DNA of 5,721 nucleotides from CAVSWN01 sp046728115 (GCA_046728115.1 JBKPDW010000085.1:1-5721), one strand, 5' to 3'. Numbered from the stretch's first letter, positions 1 through 5,231 are shown. Notes: generated from the sequence alone by a model not told the origin. Numbers and translations: made by a program.

Positions 1-102
1 TGGGTCGACTGGTTCAATCATCGCCGGCTGCTCGAACCGATTGGGTATGTCCCGCCGGCGGAGTACGAGGCGCGCTACTATGAGCAGGCCGCAGTCGCCT
101 GA
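1..102 (+). CDS. IS3-family transposase, C-terminal fragment (runs off left edge)
   Basis: Frame 1 is open from the first base to a TGA at 100-102 and gives 33 residues beginning WVDWFNHRRLLEPIGYVPP and ending in YEQAAVA. The pattern WVDWFNHRRL.EPIGYVPPAEYEARYY is the usual C-terminus of the DDE integrase-type transposase (OrfB) of IS3-family elements. That enzyme cuts and joins the element's ends through a circular intermediate. The catalytic DDE residues lie upstream, outside the window, so intactness cannot be judged. An IS3-like terminal repeat follows within 40 bases, which supports the call. The piece is short but the match to the family ending is specific. Confidence 0.85.
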   Translation, partial: WVDWFNHRRLLEPIGYVPPAEYEARYYEQAAVA

Positions 103-110
103 CTCACGTT

Positions 111-141
111 AACCGCCCTCCGAGAATCCCGGTACGATTCA
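111..141 (+). repeat. Candidate right terminal inverted repeat (IRR) of the IS3 element
   Basis: This stretch follows the transposase stop and carries the GGCGGTT, CGGAG and CCGGG blocks (read on the minus strand) typical of IS3-family tips, with a TGA tip at 139-141. The inner boundary is a guess because the left repeat is not in the window for comparison. Confidence 0.6.
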
Positions 142-143
142 CC

Positions 144-190
144 GTCAGTGCGGGTGGTTAATCATTCGCGAACGTTCACCAACCACTGAC
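144..190 (-). terminator. Bulged inverted repeat downstream of the ECF sigma gene, possible terminator
   Basis: GTCAG (144-148) plus TGGTT (155-159) pair with AACCA (181-185) plus CTGAC (186-190). This makes a 10 bp stem interrupted by a 6-base bulge, with a 21-base loop that contains the palindrome GAACGTTC (170-177). It starts 10 bases past the sigma stop codon on the minus strand, where a terminator would sit, but no T-run follows it. It lies just outside the inferred IS end, so it is probably host sequence. The structure is seen; the terminator role is a weak inference. Confidence 0.3.
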
Positions 191-199
191 TGCCCACGG

Positions 200-790
200 T
201 TACGCGCCGGACGTCGTCTCGGCCGGTGGGGAGCCGAACAGCTCACGAGTGAGCCACGCCTTCGCAGTGCGCCAGTCGCGCTTGGCCGTCGATGGCGAGA
301 GCTTCAGGACATGCGCGGCTTCCTCGATGGTGAGTCCACCGAACGCGCGGAGCTCCACGATCCTGGCGAGCTCCGGGTCGACCTTCTGCAGCCGGTCAAG
401 CGCATGATCGAGCGCGAGGATGGGAATCTCGTTCGACGCGGGCACTTCTTTCGCATCGTCAACCGACACGCAACGAACACCCTCTCCACGTTTTGCGGCG
501 TGCTGACGGCGGGCGTAATCGACCAGAATCCTGCGCATGACCCGCGCGGCCACGCTAAAGAAATGCGCACGATTCTCCCAATTGACCTGGCGCTGGTCGA
601 CGATGCGCAGATATACCTCGTGAACCAGCGCGGTCGGTTGCAAGGTGTGGCCGACGCGTTCCATCCGAAGCTGGCGCGCCGCGATGCGGCGGAGTTCCGC
701 ATAGACGAGCGGCAGTAGCTGATTGAGCGCACTGCGGTCGCCACGACTCCAATCAGCGAGCAGCGCCGTGACGTCGTGTAACGAGGCCAT
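200..790 (-). CDS. ECF-type RNA polymerase sigma factor (TIGR02999-like)
   Basis: This 196-residue protein directs RNA polymerase to a dedicated promoter set. Residues about 20-100 form sigma region 2, with the runs LPLVYAELRRIAARQLR and TLQPTALVHEVYLRIVDQ and then HFFSVAARVMRRILVDYAR. These are hallmarks of the ECF subfamily common in Acidobacteriota, Gemmatimonadota and Planctomycetota. Residues about 125-185 form region 4, with an HTH around GLTIEEAAHVLKLSPSTAKRDW. Length is normal and both domains are complete. ATG at 790 is the first usable start because an in-frame TAA lies 30 bases upstream. A CCTCC (GGAGG on the coding strand) at 808-812 is 17 bases away, rather far for a ribosome binding site. 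Such sigma genes often neighbour a Ser/Thr kinase gene; here the downstream side is the end of an IS3 element. No anti-sigma gene is adjacent. Confidence 0.92.
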   Translation of the reverse strand: MASLHDVTALLADWSRGDRSALNQLLPLVYAELRRIAARQLRMERVGHTLQPTALVHEVYLRIVDQRQVNWENRAHFFSVAARVMRRILVDYARRQHAAKRGEGVRCVSVDDAKEVPASNEIPILALDHALDRLQKVDPELARIVELRAFGGLTIEEAAHVLKLSPSTAKRDWRTAKAWLTRELFGSPPAETTSGA

Positions 791-816
791 CCGTGGTCTT
801 GATAGCGCCTCCGAAT

Positions 817-846
817 CTTACAGCACGTTGCAAAATTGCATCGCAA
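817..846 (-). promoter_or_regulatory. Candidate promoter for the left ECF sigma gene, with an internal palindrome
   Basis: On the minus strand TTGCGA (841-846) and TGTAAG (817-822) are 18 bases apart, each matching 4 of 6 bases of the sigma-70 -35 and -10 consensus. The spacer holds TGCAAAATTGCA at 829-840, a 5 bp inverted repeat around two bases, placed where a repressor could block polymerase. The -10 box is about 27 bases ahead of the ATG. The match is modest and based only on inspection. Confidence 0.35.
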
Positions 847-982
847 GTCGGCCAACACGGTGGACACCGAGGACAGGAGGCCATGGCGGAACTGCACCTC
901 GTCAATTGATGGCCGTCAGTGGGTGATCGGTCCAGGAATCAGCAGGCCACCATATGATGGAATTGAGAGGCGGGTCTGAGTC

Positions 983-987
983 GGAGG
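983..987 (+). promoter_or_regulatory. Strong Shine-Dalgarno (GGAGG) selecting the GTG start of the phosphofructokinase
   Basis: GGAGG ends 8 bases before an in-frame GTG at 996-998, which is ideal spacing. The in-frame ATGs at 954 and 957 have only a weak CAGG 7 to 10 bases ahead. The 14 residues encoded between 954 and 995 (MMELRGGSESEAPG) look unlike a phosphofructokinase N-terminus, whereas the product from the GTG starts MEHHKKLAILVGGG as expected. Confidence 0.65.
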
Positions 988-995
988 CTCCTGGC

Positions 996-2312
996 GTGGA
1001 ACATCATAAGAAGCTCGCGATACTCGTGGGTGGTGGACCGGCTCCCGGCATCAACAGCGTCATCGGCGCGGCGACCATCCGCGCCGCGCTCGAAGGCATG
1101 GACGTCGTGGGCGTGCGCGATGGTTTCTCGGGACTGATGCATGGCGACATCGAACACGTCATGCCGCTGACGATCGACGCGGTCAGCCGGATCCACTTCC
1201 GCGGCGGTTCGCACATCGGGATCTCACGGTCGAATCCGACCTCCGACCCGAAACATCTCGAGAACGTCGTCATCTCACTGCTGCGGCTCGACGTCACTGA
1301 CCTGCTCACCATCGGCGGAGACGACACGGCGTACTCCGCGATGAAGCTCGAAGAACGCGCGGCCGGCCGCATCCATGTCGTGCACGTACCGAAGACGATC
1401 GACAACGATCTCGATTTGCCACCGACGGTCGACACGTTCGGCTTCCAGACCGCACGGCACTACGGCGCCGAAATCGTCAAGAACCTGATGGTCGACGCGA
1501 AGACGACCTCGCGCTGGTACTTCGTGATCACGATGGGGCGCAAAGGCGGTCATCTCGCGTTGGGCATCGGCAAGGCCGCCGGAGCCACCCTGACGCTCAT
1601 TCCCGAAGAGTTCCCGAAGCCGATCCAGCTGAAGACGATCGTCGACACATTGGTCGGCGCTGTGATCAAGCGTCTGAGCTACGGACGCCGGGACGGCGTG
1701 GCGATCATTGCCGAAGGCGTCGTGCTCGACGCCGACCCCAGCGACCTGGCCACCCTGCACGAGGTGGAGCATGACGCGCATGGGAATCTGCGGATCGCGG
1801 AGGTGAACATCGGCGAGATCCTCAAGGGCCAGGTGGCGGCTCGGCTCAGGGATCTGGGCGTGAAGGCGACGCTCGTCGCCAAGAACATCGGCTACGAGCT
1901 CAGGTGCGCCGATCCGATCCCGTCCGATATGGAGTACACGCGCGACCTGGGCTACTGCGCGGTCAAATTCCTTCTGGCAGGTGGAAACGCGGCCATGGTT
2001 TCGATGCAGGGCGGCCATTTCGTGCCGATCCCGTTCTCCACATTGCTCGATCGCGAGACCGGACGCGCTCGAATCCGTCTGGTCGATACGCAATCCACCC
2101 GCTACGCAATCGCGCGCCGCTACATGATCCGCCTGCGCCGTGACGACTTCGAGGATCCGCATGAACTCGCCAAGTTCGCGGCCACGATTGGCATCTCGAT
2201 CGAGGAGTTCCGCCGGTTGTTCGAGTATCTGGTCGGTTTCGAGCCGCCGCCGCTGATGATGGACTCGCGGGGCGAGGCCGGCGAGAAGCCCGCGCGTGCC
2301 GCCGTCGAATGA
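996..2312 (+). CDS. 6-phosphofructokinase, probably pyrophosphate-dependent
   Basis: The enzyme phosphorylates fructose 6-phosphate to the 1,6-bisphosphate in glycolysis. Pyrophosphate-linked enzymes do this reversibly and so also serve gluconeogenesis. From the GTG start the protein has 438 residues. It shows GGGPAPGIN at 12-20 (phosphoryl-donor loop), GGDDT at 107-111, PKTIDND at 132-138 with the catalytic Asp, and MGRKGG at 180-185 (substrate binding). In ATP enzymes the second Asp of GGDD and the Lys before TIDND are both Gly; Asp110 and Lys133 here are the established markers of PPi use. The later family signature is divergent (GYELRCADPIPSD near 300-315), as I recall for the long spirochaete-type PPi enzymes. 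Translation may instead start at ATG 954 (452 residues). The gene stands alone, divergent from the sigma gene at 200-790 and convergent with the anti-sigma operon. It appears intact and cytoplasmic. Confidence 0.92.
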   Translation: MEHHKKLAILVGGGPAPGINSVIGAATIRAALEGMDVVGVRDGFSGLMHGDIEHVMPLTIDAVSRIHFRGGSHIGISRSNPTSDPKHLENVVISLLRLDVTDLLTIGGDDTAYSAMKLEERAAGRIHVVHVPKTIDNDLDLPPTVDTFGFQTARHYGAEIVKNLMVDAKTTSRWYFVITMGRKGGHLALGIGKAAGATLTLIPEEFPKPIQLKTIVDTLVGAVIKRLSYGRRDGVAIIAEGVVLDADPSDLATLHEVEHDAHGNLRIAEVNIGEILKGQVAARLRDLGVKATLVAKNIGYELRCADPIPSDMEYTRDLGYCAVKFLLAGGNAAMVSMQGGHFVPIPFSTLLDRETGRARIRLVDTQSTRYAIARRYMIRLRRDDFEDPHELAKFAATIGISIEEFRRLFEYLVGFEPPPLMMDSRGEAGEKPARAAVE

Positions 2313-2315
2313 TTG

Positions 2316-2456
2316 AGCCGTGCAGGACCAGAGCCGCTGCGAGTGCGTCAGTTCCCGATCCGACGTCCAATATTGCCCTGCCGTTGGGGCGCGGCCGGCG
2401 AACCACACAAAGTACTGGGCGAGCGTGCTTCCACGGTGGTTCATGTGGAGTCCCAT
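2316..2456 (-). pseudogene. Remnant of a class I SAM-dependent methyltransferase N-terminus (frameshifted, truncated)
   Basis: On the minus strand the frame beginning at ATG 2456 reads MGLHMNHRGSTLAQYFVWFAG, resembling the segment ahead of the SAM-binding motif in UbiE-like methyltransferases (compare GRWSR.LA..FV.FAG). One frame over, 2350-2373 encodes ILDVGSGT followed by DALAAALVLHG, a good match to motif I (LDVGSGTGALA) with Asp for the second conserved Gly. Adding one base in the G-run at 2386-2389 (a C-run on the coding strand) joins the halves as GRAPNGRAILDVGSG. Similarity stops where the phosphofructokinase coding region begins on the other strand, and there is no C-terminal part. 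It is most likely a decayed fragment. The call rests on a short motif and could be chance. Confidence 0.42.
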
Positions 2457-2475
2457 GGCCGGTTTTGTTCACGAA

Positions 2476-2493
2476 CGCGAGCACAGGCTCGCG
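2476..2493. terminator. Perfect 7 bp hairpin between convergent genes, possible terminator
   Basis: CGCGAGC (2476-2482), loop ACAG, GCTCGCG (2487-2493) form a compact GC-rich hairpin on either strand. It lies between the convergent ends of the phosphofructokinase (stop 2312) and the anti-sigma gene (stop 2570), where bidirectional terminators are common. No T-run follows on either strand, so intrinsic termination would be weak. The rest of 2313-2569 holds the methyltransferase remnant and the short palindrome TCCGAGTCGGA at 2558-2568. Confidence 0.3.
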
Positions 2494-2569
2494 CAGACCT
2501 CTGAGGAACATCGTCGCGGAGAGCGGCAGGCAGTCGTCTGATCCGACACATTCGTACTCCGAGTCGGAC

Positions 2570-3160
2570 TCACCGCTCGTAAGTCAGCCGATCGAAAGCG
2601 CCAGCGTGCTCGAGCGCGTACTCGCTAATCGTCCGTTCGCCACTTCCAATCTGAGCCGTAATGGTCACGCCGACGCGCGTCGGTGGAAGCTTCCGAAGAT
2701 GGGATGCGGAGATCGCGTTCAGGATCTCACGCTGTCCGGGTCGCACGGCGATGTCGGAGACCCGACTGATCTCCTCGCCGGATGCTCGGCGCGTCACGAT
2801 GGTGACGGAATCCACCCCCGAGAAATCTGCCCGAATCCGCGCCACGACAAGATCGTCGTCAGCCCAGACGGAGCACGGAACGATCCCTCCCCCTTCGAGC
2901 GTGTACATGCGGATGCGGACTCCATCAGCAGCGAGGCGATTGAGAATCGCGTCAGTCACAACCGAGTGGAACCGGCCCTCACGCGCCACTGCAGCGACAC
3001 CGCGCGTTAGCGCTTTACCCTCGGCGAACTCCCGCGCGCAGTCGCTGCAGGTGAACACGTGTTCCTCGATCCGGTCCGCATCGGCACGGCTCAGGTCGCC
3101 CGCCCAGTAGTCGACGATGTCCGCGAATCCAATCGGTGCTGGACAACGCGTGCCGGTCAT
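2570..3160 (-). CDS. Zinc-finger (ZAS-type) anti-sigma factor with C-terminal beta-rich domain
   Basis: This 196-residue protein probably binds and inhibits the sigma factor encoded just upstream. Residues about 12-50 form the zinc-binding anti-sigma domain: DIVDYWAGDLSRADADRIEEH followed by FTCSDC, giving the H34-x3-C38-x2-C41 motif. No transmembrane stretch is visible, so it should be cytoplasmic, unlike membrane-spanning anti-sigma factors. Residues about 75-190 (VRIRMYTLEGGGIVPCSVWADDDLVVARI onwards, described here in parts: an acidic DDDLVVARI strand and a SGVDSVTIV strand) look like a beta-sandwich that I associate with similar zf-HC2 proteins, of unknown function. The start ATG overlaps the sigma stop as ATGA (3160-3157), indicating translational coupling. 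A purine-rich AAGGGTGGA precedes it. The gene closes the run cupin, sigma, anti-sigma. The signal it senses is unknown. Confidence 0.82.
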   Translation of the reverse strand: MTGTRCPAPIGFADIVDYWAGDLSRADADRIEEHVFTCSDCAREFAEGKALTRGVAAVAREGRFHSVVTDAILNRLAADGVRIRMYTLEGGGIVPCSVWADDDLVVARIRADFSGVDSVTIVTRRASGEEISRVSDIAVRPGQREILNAISASHLRKLPPTRVGVTITAQIGSGERTISEYALEHAGAFDRLTYER

Positions 3161-3777
3161 TCCACCCTTGCCTTCCGGAGGCCGATAAATTCGCGCAGGC
3201 GCTCGAGCGCACGGTGGCGTGCGACACGAACGACCGTGGGAGTCAGCCCGAGTTCCTCGGCGATCTCGGATGAGGTCTTCTCGGCATAGAACGTCAGGAT
3301 GAGCACTCTGCGGTCGCGCTCGGCGAGCATGTGCAGGCAGCGCTCCACGAGCGCGATGTCGGCTGACGCGACTAATGGCTCGACACACAGTTCTGGCGTA
3401 TGGAACTGCGCCGTCAGACTCTCGCGTCGTCGCGCCGTCCGCTCGGTCGATCCCGCGAGCATCCGGCTCGTTCCCAGGATGAACGACCCTATCTCGTCGG
3501 GGTTTCGAACCTCGCCCGCCCGAAGTCGCTCGATGGTCACGAGAAGCACCTGCTGCGCCAGATCGTCGGCCGCCGCCTCGTTGCGCAAATGCTTCAGGCC
3601 GTACAGTCGGACCCGGGGCGCGAATCGGCGGTATAACTCCGACTCTTCGGGCTCTGCCGCGCCCGGTGGCGCCGAGGCGACAGCTCTGGCGAGTTCACCA
3701 TCGCTCGCCGACAGCGAGCGAGTGTCCGCGGTTCCCGGCACGAGGCCGACGGTAACAGCCGTTCCGGCGGCGGTCAA
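3157..3777 (-). CDS. ECF sigma factor partnered with the zinc-finger anti-sigma factor
   Basis: This RNA polymerase sigma factor has 206 residues from the TTG at 3777. Region 2 spans about 47-115 (ELYRRFAPRVRLYGLKHL, DDLAQQVLLVTIERLR). Region 4 spans about 143-197 (LAERDRRVLILTFYAE, then the HTH EIAEELGLTPTVVRVARHRA). The ELYRRFAPR.RLYGL form recurs in Gemmatimonadota and relatives beside zf-HC2 proteins. The start is uncertain: TTG 3777 has no ribosome binding site and lies against a 15-base tandem repeat, and GTG at 3741 (194 residues) is an alternative, also without a clear site. The stop overlaps the anti-sigma ATG by 4 bases. The cupin gene ends 49 bases upstream in the same direction, so the three may share a transcript. 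ECF genes usually autoregulate, but no ECF promoter could be assigned confidently. Confidence 0.88.
   Translation of the reverse strand: MTAAGTAVTVGLVPGTADTRSLSASDGELARAVASAPPGAAEPEESELYRRFAPRVRLYGLKHLRNEAAADDLAQQVLLVTIERLRAGEVRNPDEIGSFILGTSRMLAGSTERTARRRESLTAQFHTPELCVEPLVASADIALVERCLHMLAERDRRVLILTFYAEKTSSEIAEELGLTPTVVRVARHRALERLREFIGLRKARVE
3701..3721. repeat. Perfect 8 bp hairpin near the 5' end of the sigma gene
   Basis: TCGCTCGC (3701-3708), loop CGACA, GCGAGCGA (3714-3721) are exact reverse complements. The site is inside the sigma coding region, about 20 to 26 codons from the TTG start and 7 to 13 codons from the GTG at 3741. Its right half continues the 11-base word ACAGCGAGCGA (3711-3721), which recurs inverted at 3780-3790 in the tandem repeat. 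In the mRNA it could limit translation initiation, or the DNA could be an operator half-site set. The roles are inferred. Confidence 0.55.
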
Positions 3778-3807
3778 GGTCGCTCGCTGTGTGGTCGCTC
3801 ACTGTGT
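3778..3807. repeat. Tandem 15-base direct repeat immediately upstream of the sigma start
   Basis: GGTCGCTCGCTGTGT (3778-3792) is followed directly by GGTCGCTCACTGTGT (3793-3807), matching at 14 of 15 bases. It fills most of the 49-base gap between the cupin stop and the sigma TTG. With the inverted copy of its core at 3711-3721 there are three related sites within 100 bases. This is consistent with a regulatory binding site, or with simple local duplication. Confidence 0.6.
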
Positions 3808-3826
3808 GCGGAGCGATGCGGCCGAC

Positions 3827-4336
3827 TCAGCGACTGGGTGATCGCTGGCCGAGGTCGCTTCTGGTTGGGGGACCGTTCACCCAGTTGACGTCCCACCCTG
3901 AATCCACCGTGATAAACACCAGCGCGCCGTCCGAGGACCATGCCTGGTGGTGCATACGGGCGGGAAGGTAATTGAAGCCGCCGGGTCCGAGCTCGTCTCG
4001 CTCGCCATCGTGCTCAAATACCCACGTGCCCTTTATTACCGTATGGGTCTCGTTCGCGCTATGCCAGTGCATCGGGACGTGCATCTGCTTCGGCACTCGA
4101 ATCAGCAGCTGCGTTGCGTGTGTGTTTGTGTCGACGCGCAGAATCGACACCTGCGGTGAGTCGGCGCCCATTTCGGGGACGATCGCCTGCCATTGCAGAT
4201 CTCCGTATCGAGCGCTCATCGCGTGCGGCGGGCTCACGCTCGCTTGGCTTGCGCCCGCCGGATTGGGACGACTCGATGACTGCGCGGGCAGGGCCATGGC
4301 TACGAGAAGACTGAAGGTCCAGATGATCTTTCGCAT
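3827..4336 (-). CDS. Exported cupin-domain protein
   Basis: This is a 169-residue single-domain cupin. Residues 1-20 (MRKIIWTFSLLVAMALPAQS) form a typical signal peptide with a charged start and a hydrophobic core, so the mature protein is periplasmic or secreted. Cupin motif 1 is at 90-103: HWHSANETHTVIKG fits HxH-x3-E-x6-G, giving metal ligands His90, His92 and Glu96. Motif 2 is around 120-130: GFNYLPARMHH, with His130 in register as the fourth ligand. A small mononuclear metalloprotein is expected; the substrate or ligand is unknown. AGGAAAGG (4345-4352) sits 8 bases ahead of the ATG, a strong ribosome binding site. It is codirectional with and 49 bases upstream of the sigma/anti-sigma pair. 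Metal-binding cupin domains form part of some anti-sigma factors (ChrR), so a link to stress sensing is possible but only inferred. Confidence 0.85.
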   Translation of the reverse strand: MRKIIWTFSLLVAMALPAQSSSRPNPAGASQASVSPPHAMSARYGDLQWQAIVPEMGADSPQVSILRVDTNTHATQLLIRVPKQMHVPMHWHSANETHTVIKGTWVFEHDGERDELGPGGFNYLPARMHHQAWSSDGALVFITVDSGWDVNWVNGPPTRSDLGQRSPSR

Positions 4337-4344
4337 GTCGCGCG

Positions 4345-4372
4345 CCTTTCCTGGCTGGAAGCCAATCCAGCC
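4345..4372 (-). promoter_or_regulatory. Ribosome binding site and adjacent leader hairpin of the cupin gene
   Basis: On the coding strand the leader carries GGCTGG (4372-4367), an 8-base loop and CCAGCC (4358-4353), a perfect 6 bp stem, directly followed by the Shine-Dalgarno AGGAAAGG (4352-4345). A competing 5 bp pairing, TGGCT with AGCCA at 4352-4356 and 4360-4364, is mutually exclusive with it and reaches the ribosome binding site. Translation could be modulated by such folding, though the stems are short. Confidence 0.4.
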
Positions 4373-4491
4373 GTGCGTCTGATAGGAAGTGTCACGACGG
4401 GCGCACCTGTTACACGCGACTTTTTTGGCGATAGGGTTTGCTGATCAAGCGTTTACGCCTGTTTGGTTCTCCGCCCGAACCCTGGTGAGTG

Positions 4492-4510
4492 CTCCGGAAT
4501 CGTCCCGGAG
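4492..4510. other. GC-rich hairpin in the divergent cupin/PadR intergenic region
   Basis: CTCCGG (4492-4497), a 7-base loop and CCGGAG (4505-4510) form a 6 bp stem. It lies upstream of the likely PadR promoter, about 155 bases from the cupin start. No T-run follows, so it is probably not a terminator; it may be a protein-binding inverted repeat. Nothing else stands out in 4373-4490 apart from a T6 run near 4411, and no confident cupin promoter was found. Confidence 0.3.
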
Positions 4511-4555
4511 ACGGCCTCAAGTAAGACCGGCGATTTGACACAAATATCGTGTCTC

Positions 4556-4584
4556 TTGATCTATCTTAAGATATATCGTAAAAC
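4556..4584 (+). promoter_or_regulatory. Candidate PadR-gene promoter with a palindromic operator in the spacer
   Basis: TATCTTAAGATA (4562-4573) is a perfect 12 bp palindrome. Extended to 4558-4577 (GAT-C-TATCTTAAGATA-T-ATC) only one outer pair fails, giving 18 of 20 matching bases. It is the most AT-rich stretch around and ends 37 bases before the PadR ATG. TTGATC (4556-4561) and TAAAAC (4579-4584), 17 bases apart, could be the -35 and -10 boxes, with the palindrome between them, a classic repressor position. A perfect TTGACA also occurs at 4535-4540, but without a good -10 at normal spacing. A second inverted repeat, GACAC/GTGTC (4537-4541 and 4549-4553), lies just upstream. PadR-family repressors usually autoregulate through such sites. 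Confidence 0.6.
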
Positions 4585-4613
4585 GTAGCGGATGACATAG
4601 CTGGAGATAACCC

Positions 4614-5216
4614 ATGGGCCGGCATCACGACGATTGGGGTTTTGGCGATTTCTTCCGCGCCGAGTTCGGGCGAGGCGACTGGGGTGCGCATTGGCGGGGC
4701 TGGCGAGGGCCGCGCGGCCGGCGATATCGCACGCAGGTGTTCGAATCCGGCGACATGAAGTACGTGATTCTTCGGCTGTTGAAGGAACGGCCACGTCACG
4801 GCTACGAAATCATCAAAGCGCTCGAAGAGAAGATGTGGGGTTTGTACACGCCGTCGGCCGGCACCATCTACCCCACGCTGCAGTTGCTCGAAGATCAAGG
4901 GTACGTGCGCGGCGTCGAAACCGACGGCAAACGCGTCTACCACATCACGGCCGCCGGAGAACGCTTCCTCGAAGAACACCAGGACGTGGTCGAGGACATC
5001 TTCGAGCGCGTGCGCGAGACGGTACGTGACTTCGCCGGAGGGAACATGGGCGAGCTCAATGGCGCCTTCGCGCGGCTTGCAACATCGATCTACAAGCGAG
5101 CGTGGCGACGTGGCCCTGAAGATCCCGCAATCAAACGTGTCGCTGACATCCTTCGCAAGGCCGCGGAAGACATCGAGAGCGCGTGGGGTCCCTCGCCTTC
5201 CGGCTCGACTCGATGA
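4614..5216 (+). CDS. PadR-family transcriptional regulator
   Basis: This 200-residue DNA-binding protein is probably a repressor. Residues about 46-120 form the PadR winged helix: GDMKYVILRLLKERPRHGYE (helix 1 and turn), then the diagnostic SAGTIYPTLQLLEDQGYV (recognition helix) and a wing near DGKRVYHITAAG. Residues about 121-195 form a charged alpha-helical C-terminal part (EEHQDVVEDIFERVRETV), matching the dimerising coiled-coil region of the PadR subfamilies with a longer C-terminus. Residues 1-45 form an unusual tail rich in Gly, Arg, His, Trp and Asp (MGRHHDDWGFGDFF...), likely disordered and seen in this type of PadR protein. GGAG (4603-4606) is 7 bases before the ATG. The palindrome at 4558-4577 suggests autoregulation. 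PadR genes often control a neighbouring transporter, but no such gene follows here, so the target is unknown. Confidence 0.92.
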   Translation: MGRHHDDWGFGDFFRAEFGRGDWGAHWRGWRGPRGRRYRTQVFESGDMKYVILRLLKERPRHGYEIIKALEEKMWGLYTPSAGTIYPTLQLLEDQGYVRGVETDGKRVYHITAAGERFLEEHQDVVEDIFERVRETVRDFAGGNMGELNGAFARLATSIYKRAWRRGPEDPAIKRVADILRKAAEDIESAWGPSPSGSTR

Positions 5217-5231
5217 CGAGCGCTTCTGCGA

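Larger units (their letters stand above)
1..141 (+). mobile_element. Right end of an IS3-family insertion sequence
   Basis: The transposase C-terminus (1-102) is followed by a segment whose reverse complement begins TGAATCGTACCGGGATTCTC. IS3-family ends commonly start TGAACC..CCGGG and carry a CGGAG block a little further in, and both blocks are visible here. The element therefore probably ends at base 141. The left end is outside the window, so the target duplication cannot be checked. The end lies 58 bases from the 3' end of the sigma gene at 200-790. Confidence 0.75.

Noticed and set aside
311..718. Long plus-strand open frame opposite the left ECF sigma gene
   Set aside because: It is antisense to a complete sigma factor with conserved regions 2 and 4, and its translation resembles no family.
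1275..2315. Long minus-strand open frame antisense to the phosphofructokinase
   Set aside because: It mirrors a strongly conserved enzyme on the plus strand. Only its first part, outside the pfk gene (2316-2456), resembles a real protein, and that is reported separately.
2309..3010. 233-codon plus-strand open frame across the pfk/anti-sigma gap
   Set aside because: It overlaps the anti-sigma gene on the opposite strand, has no recognisable motif and has low-complexity Ser/Arg/Pro composition typical of a shadow frame.
3161..3388. N-terminal extension of the anti-sigma frame upstream of 3160
   Set aside because: The extension lies within the sigma region 4 coding sequence in another frame. 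The ATGA overlap start at 3160 is far more plausible and places the zinc motif near the N-terminus.
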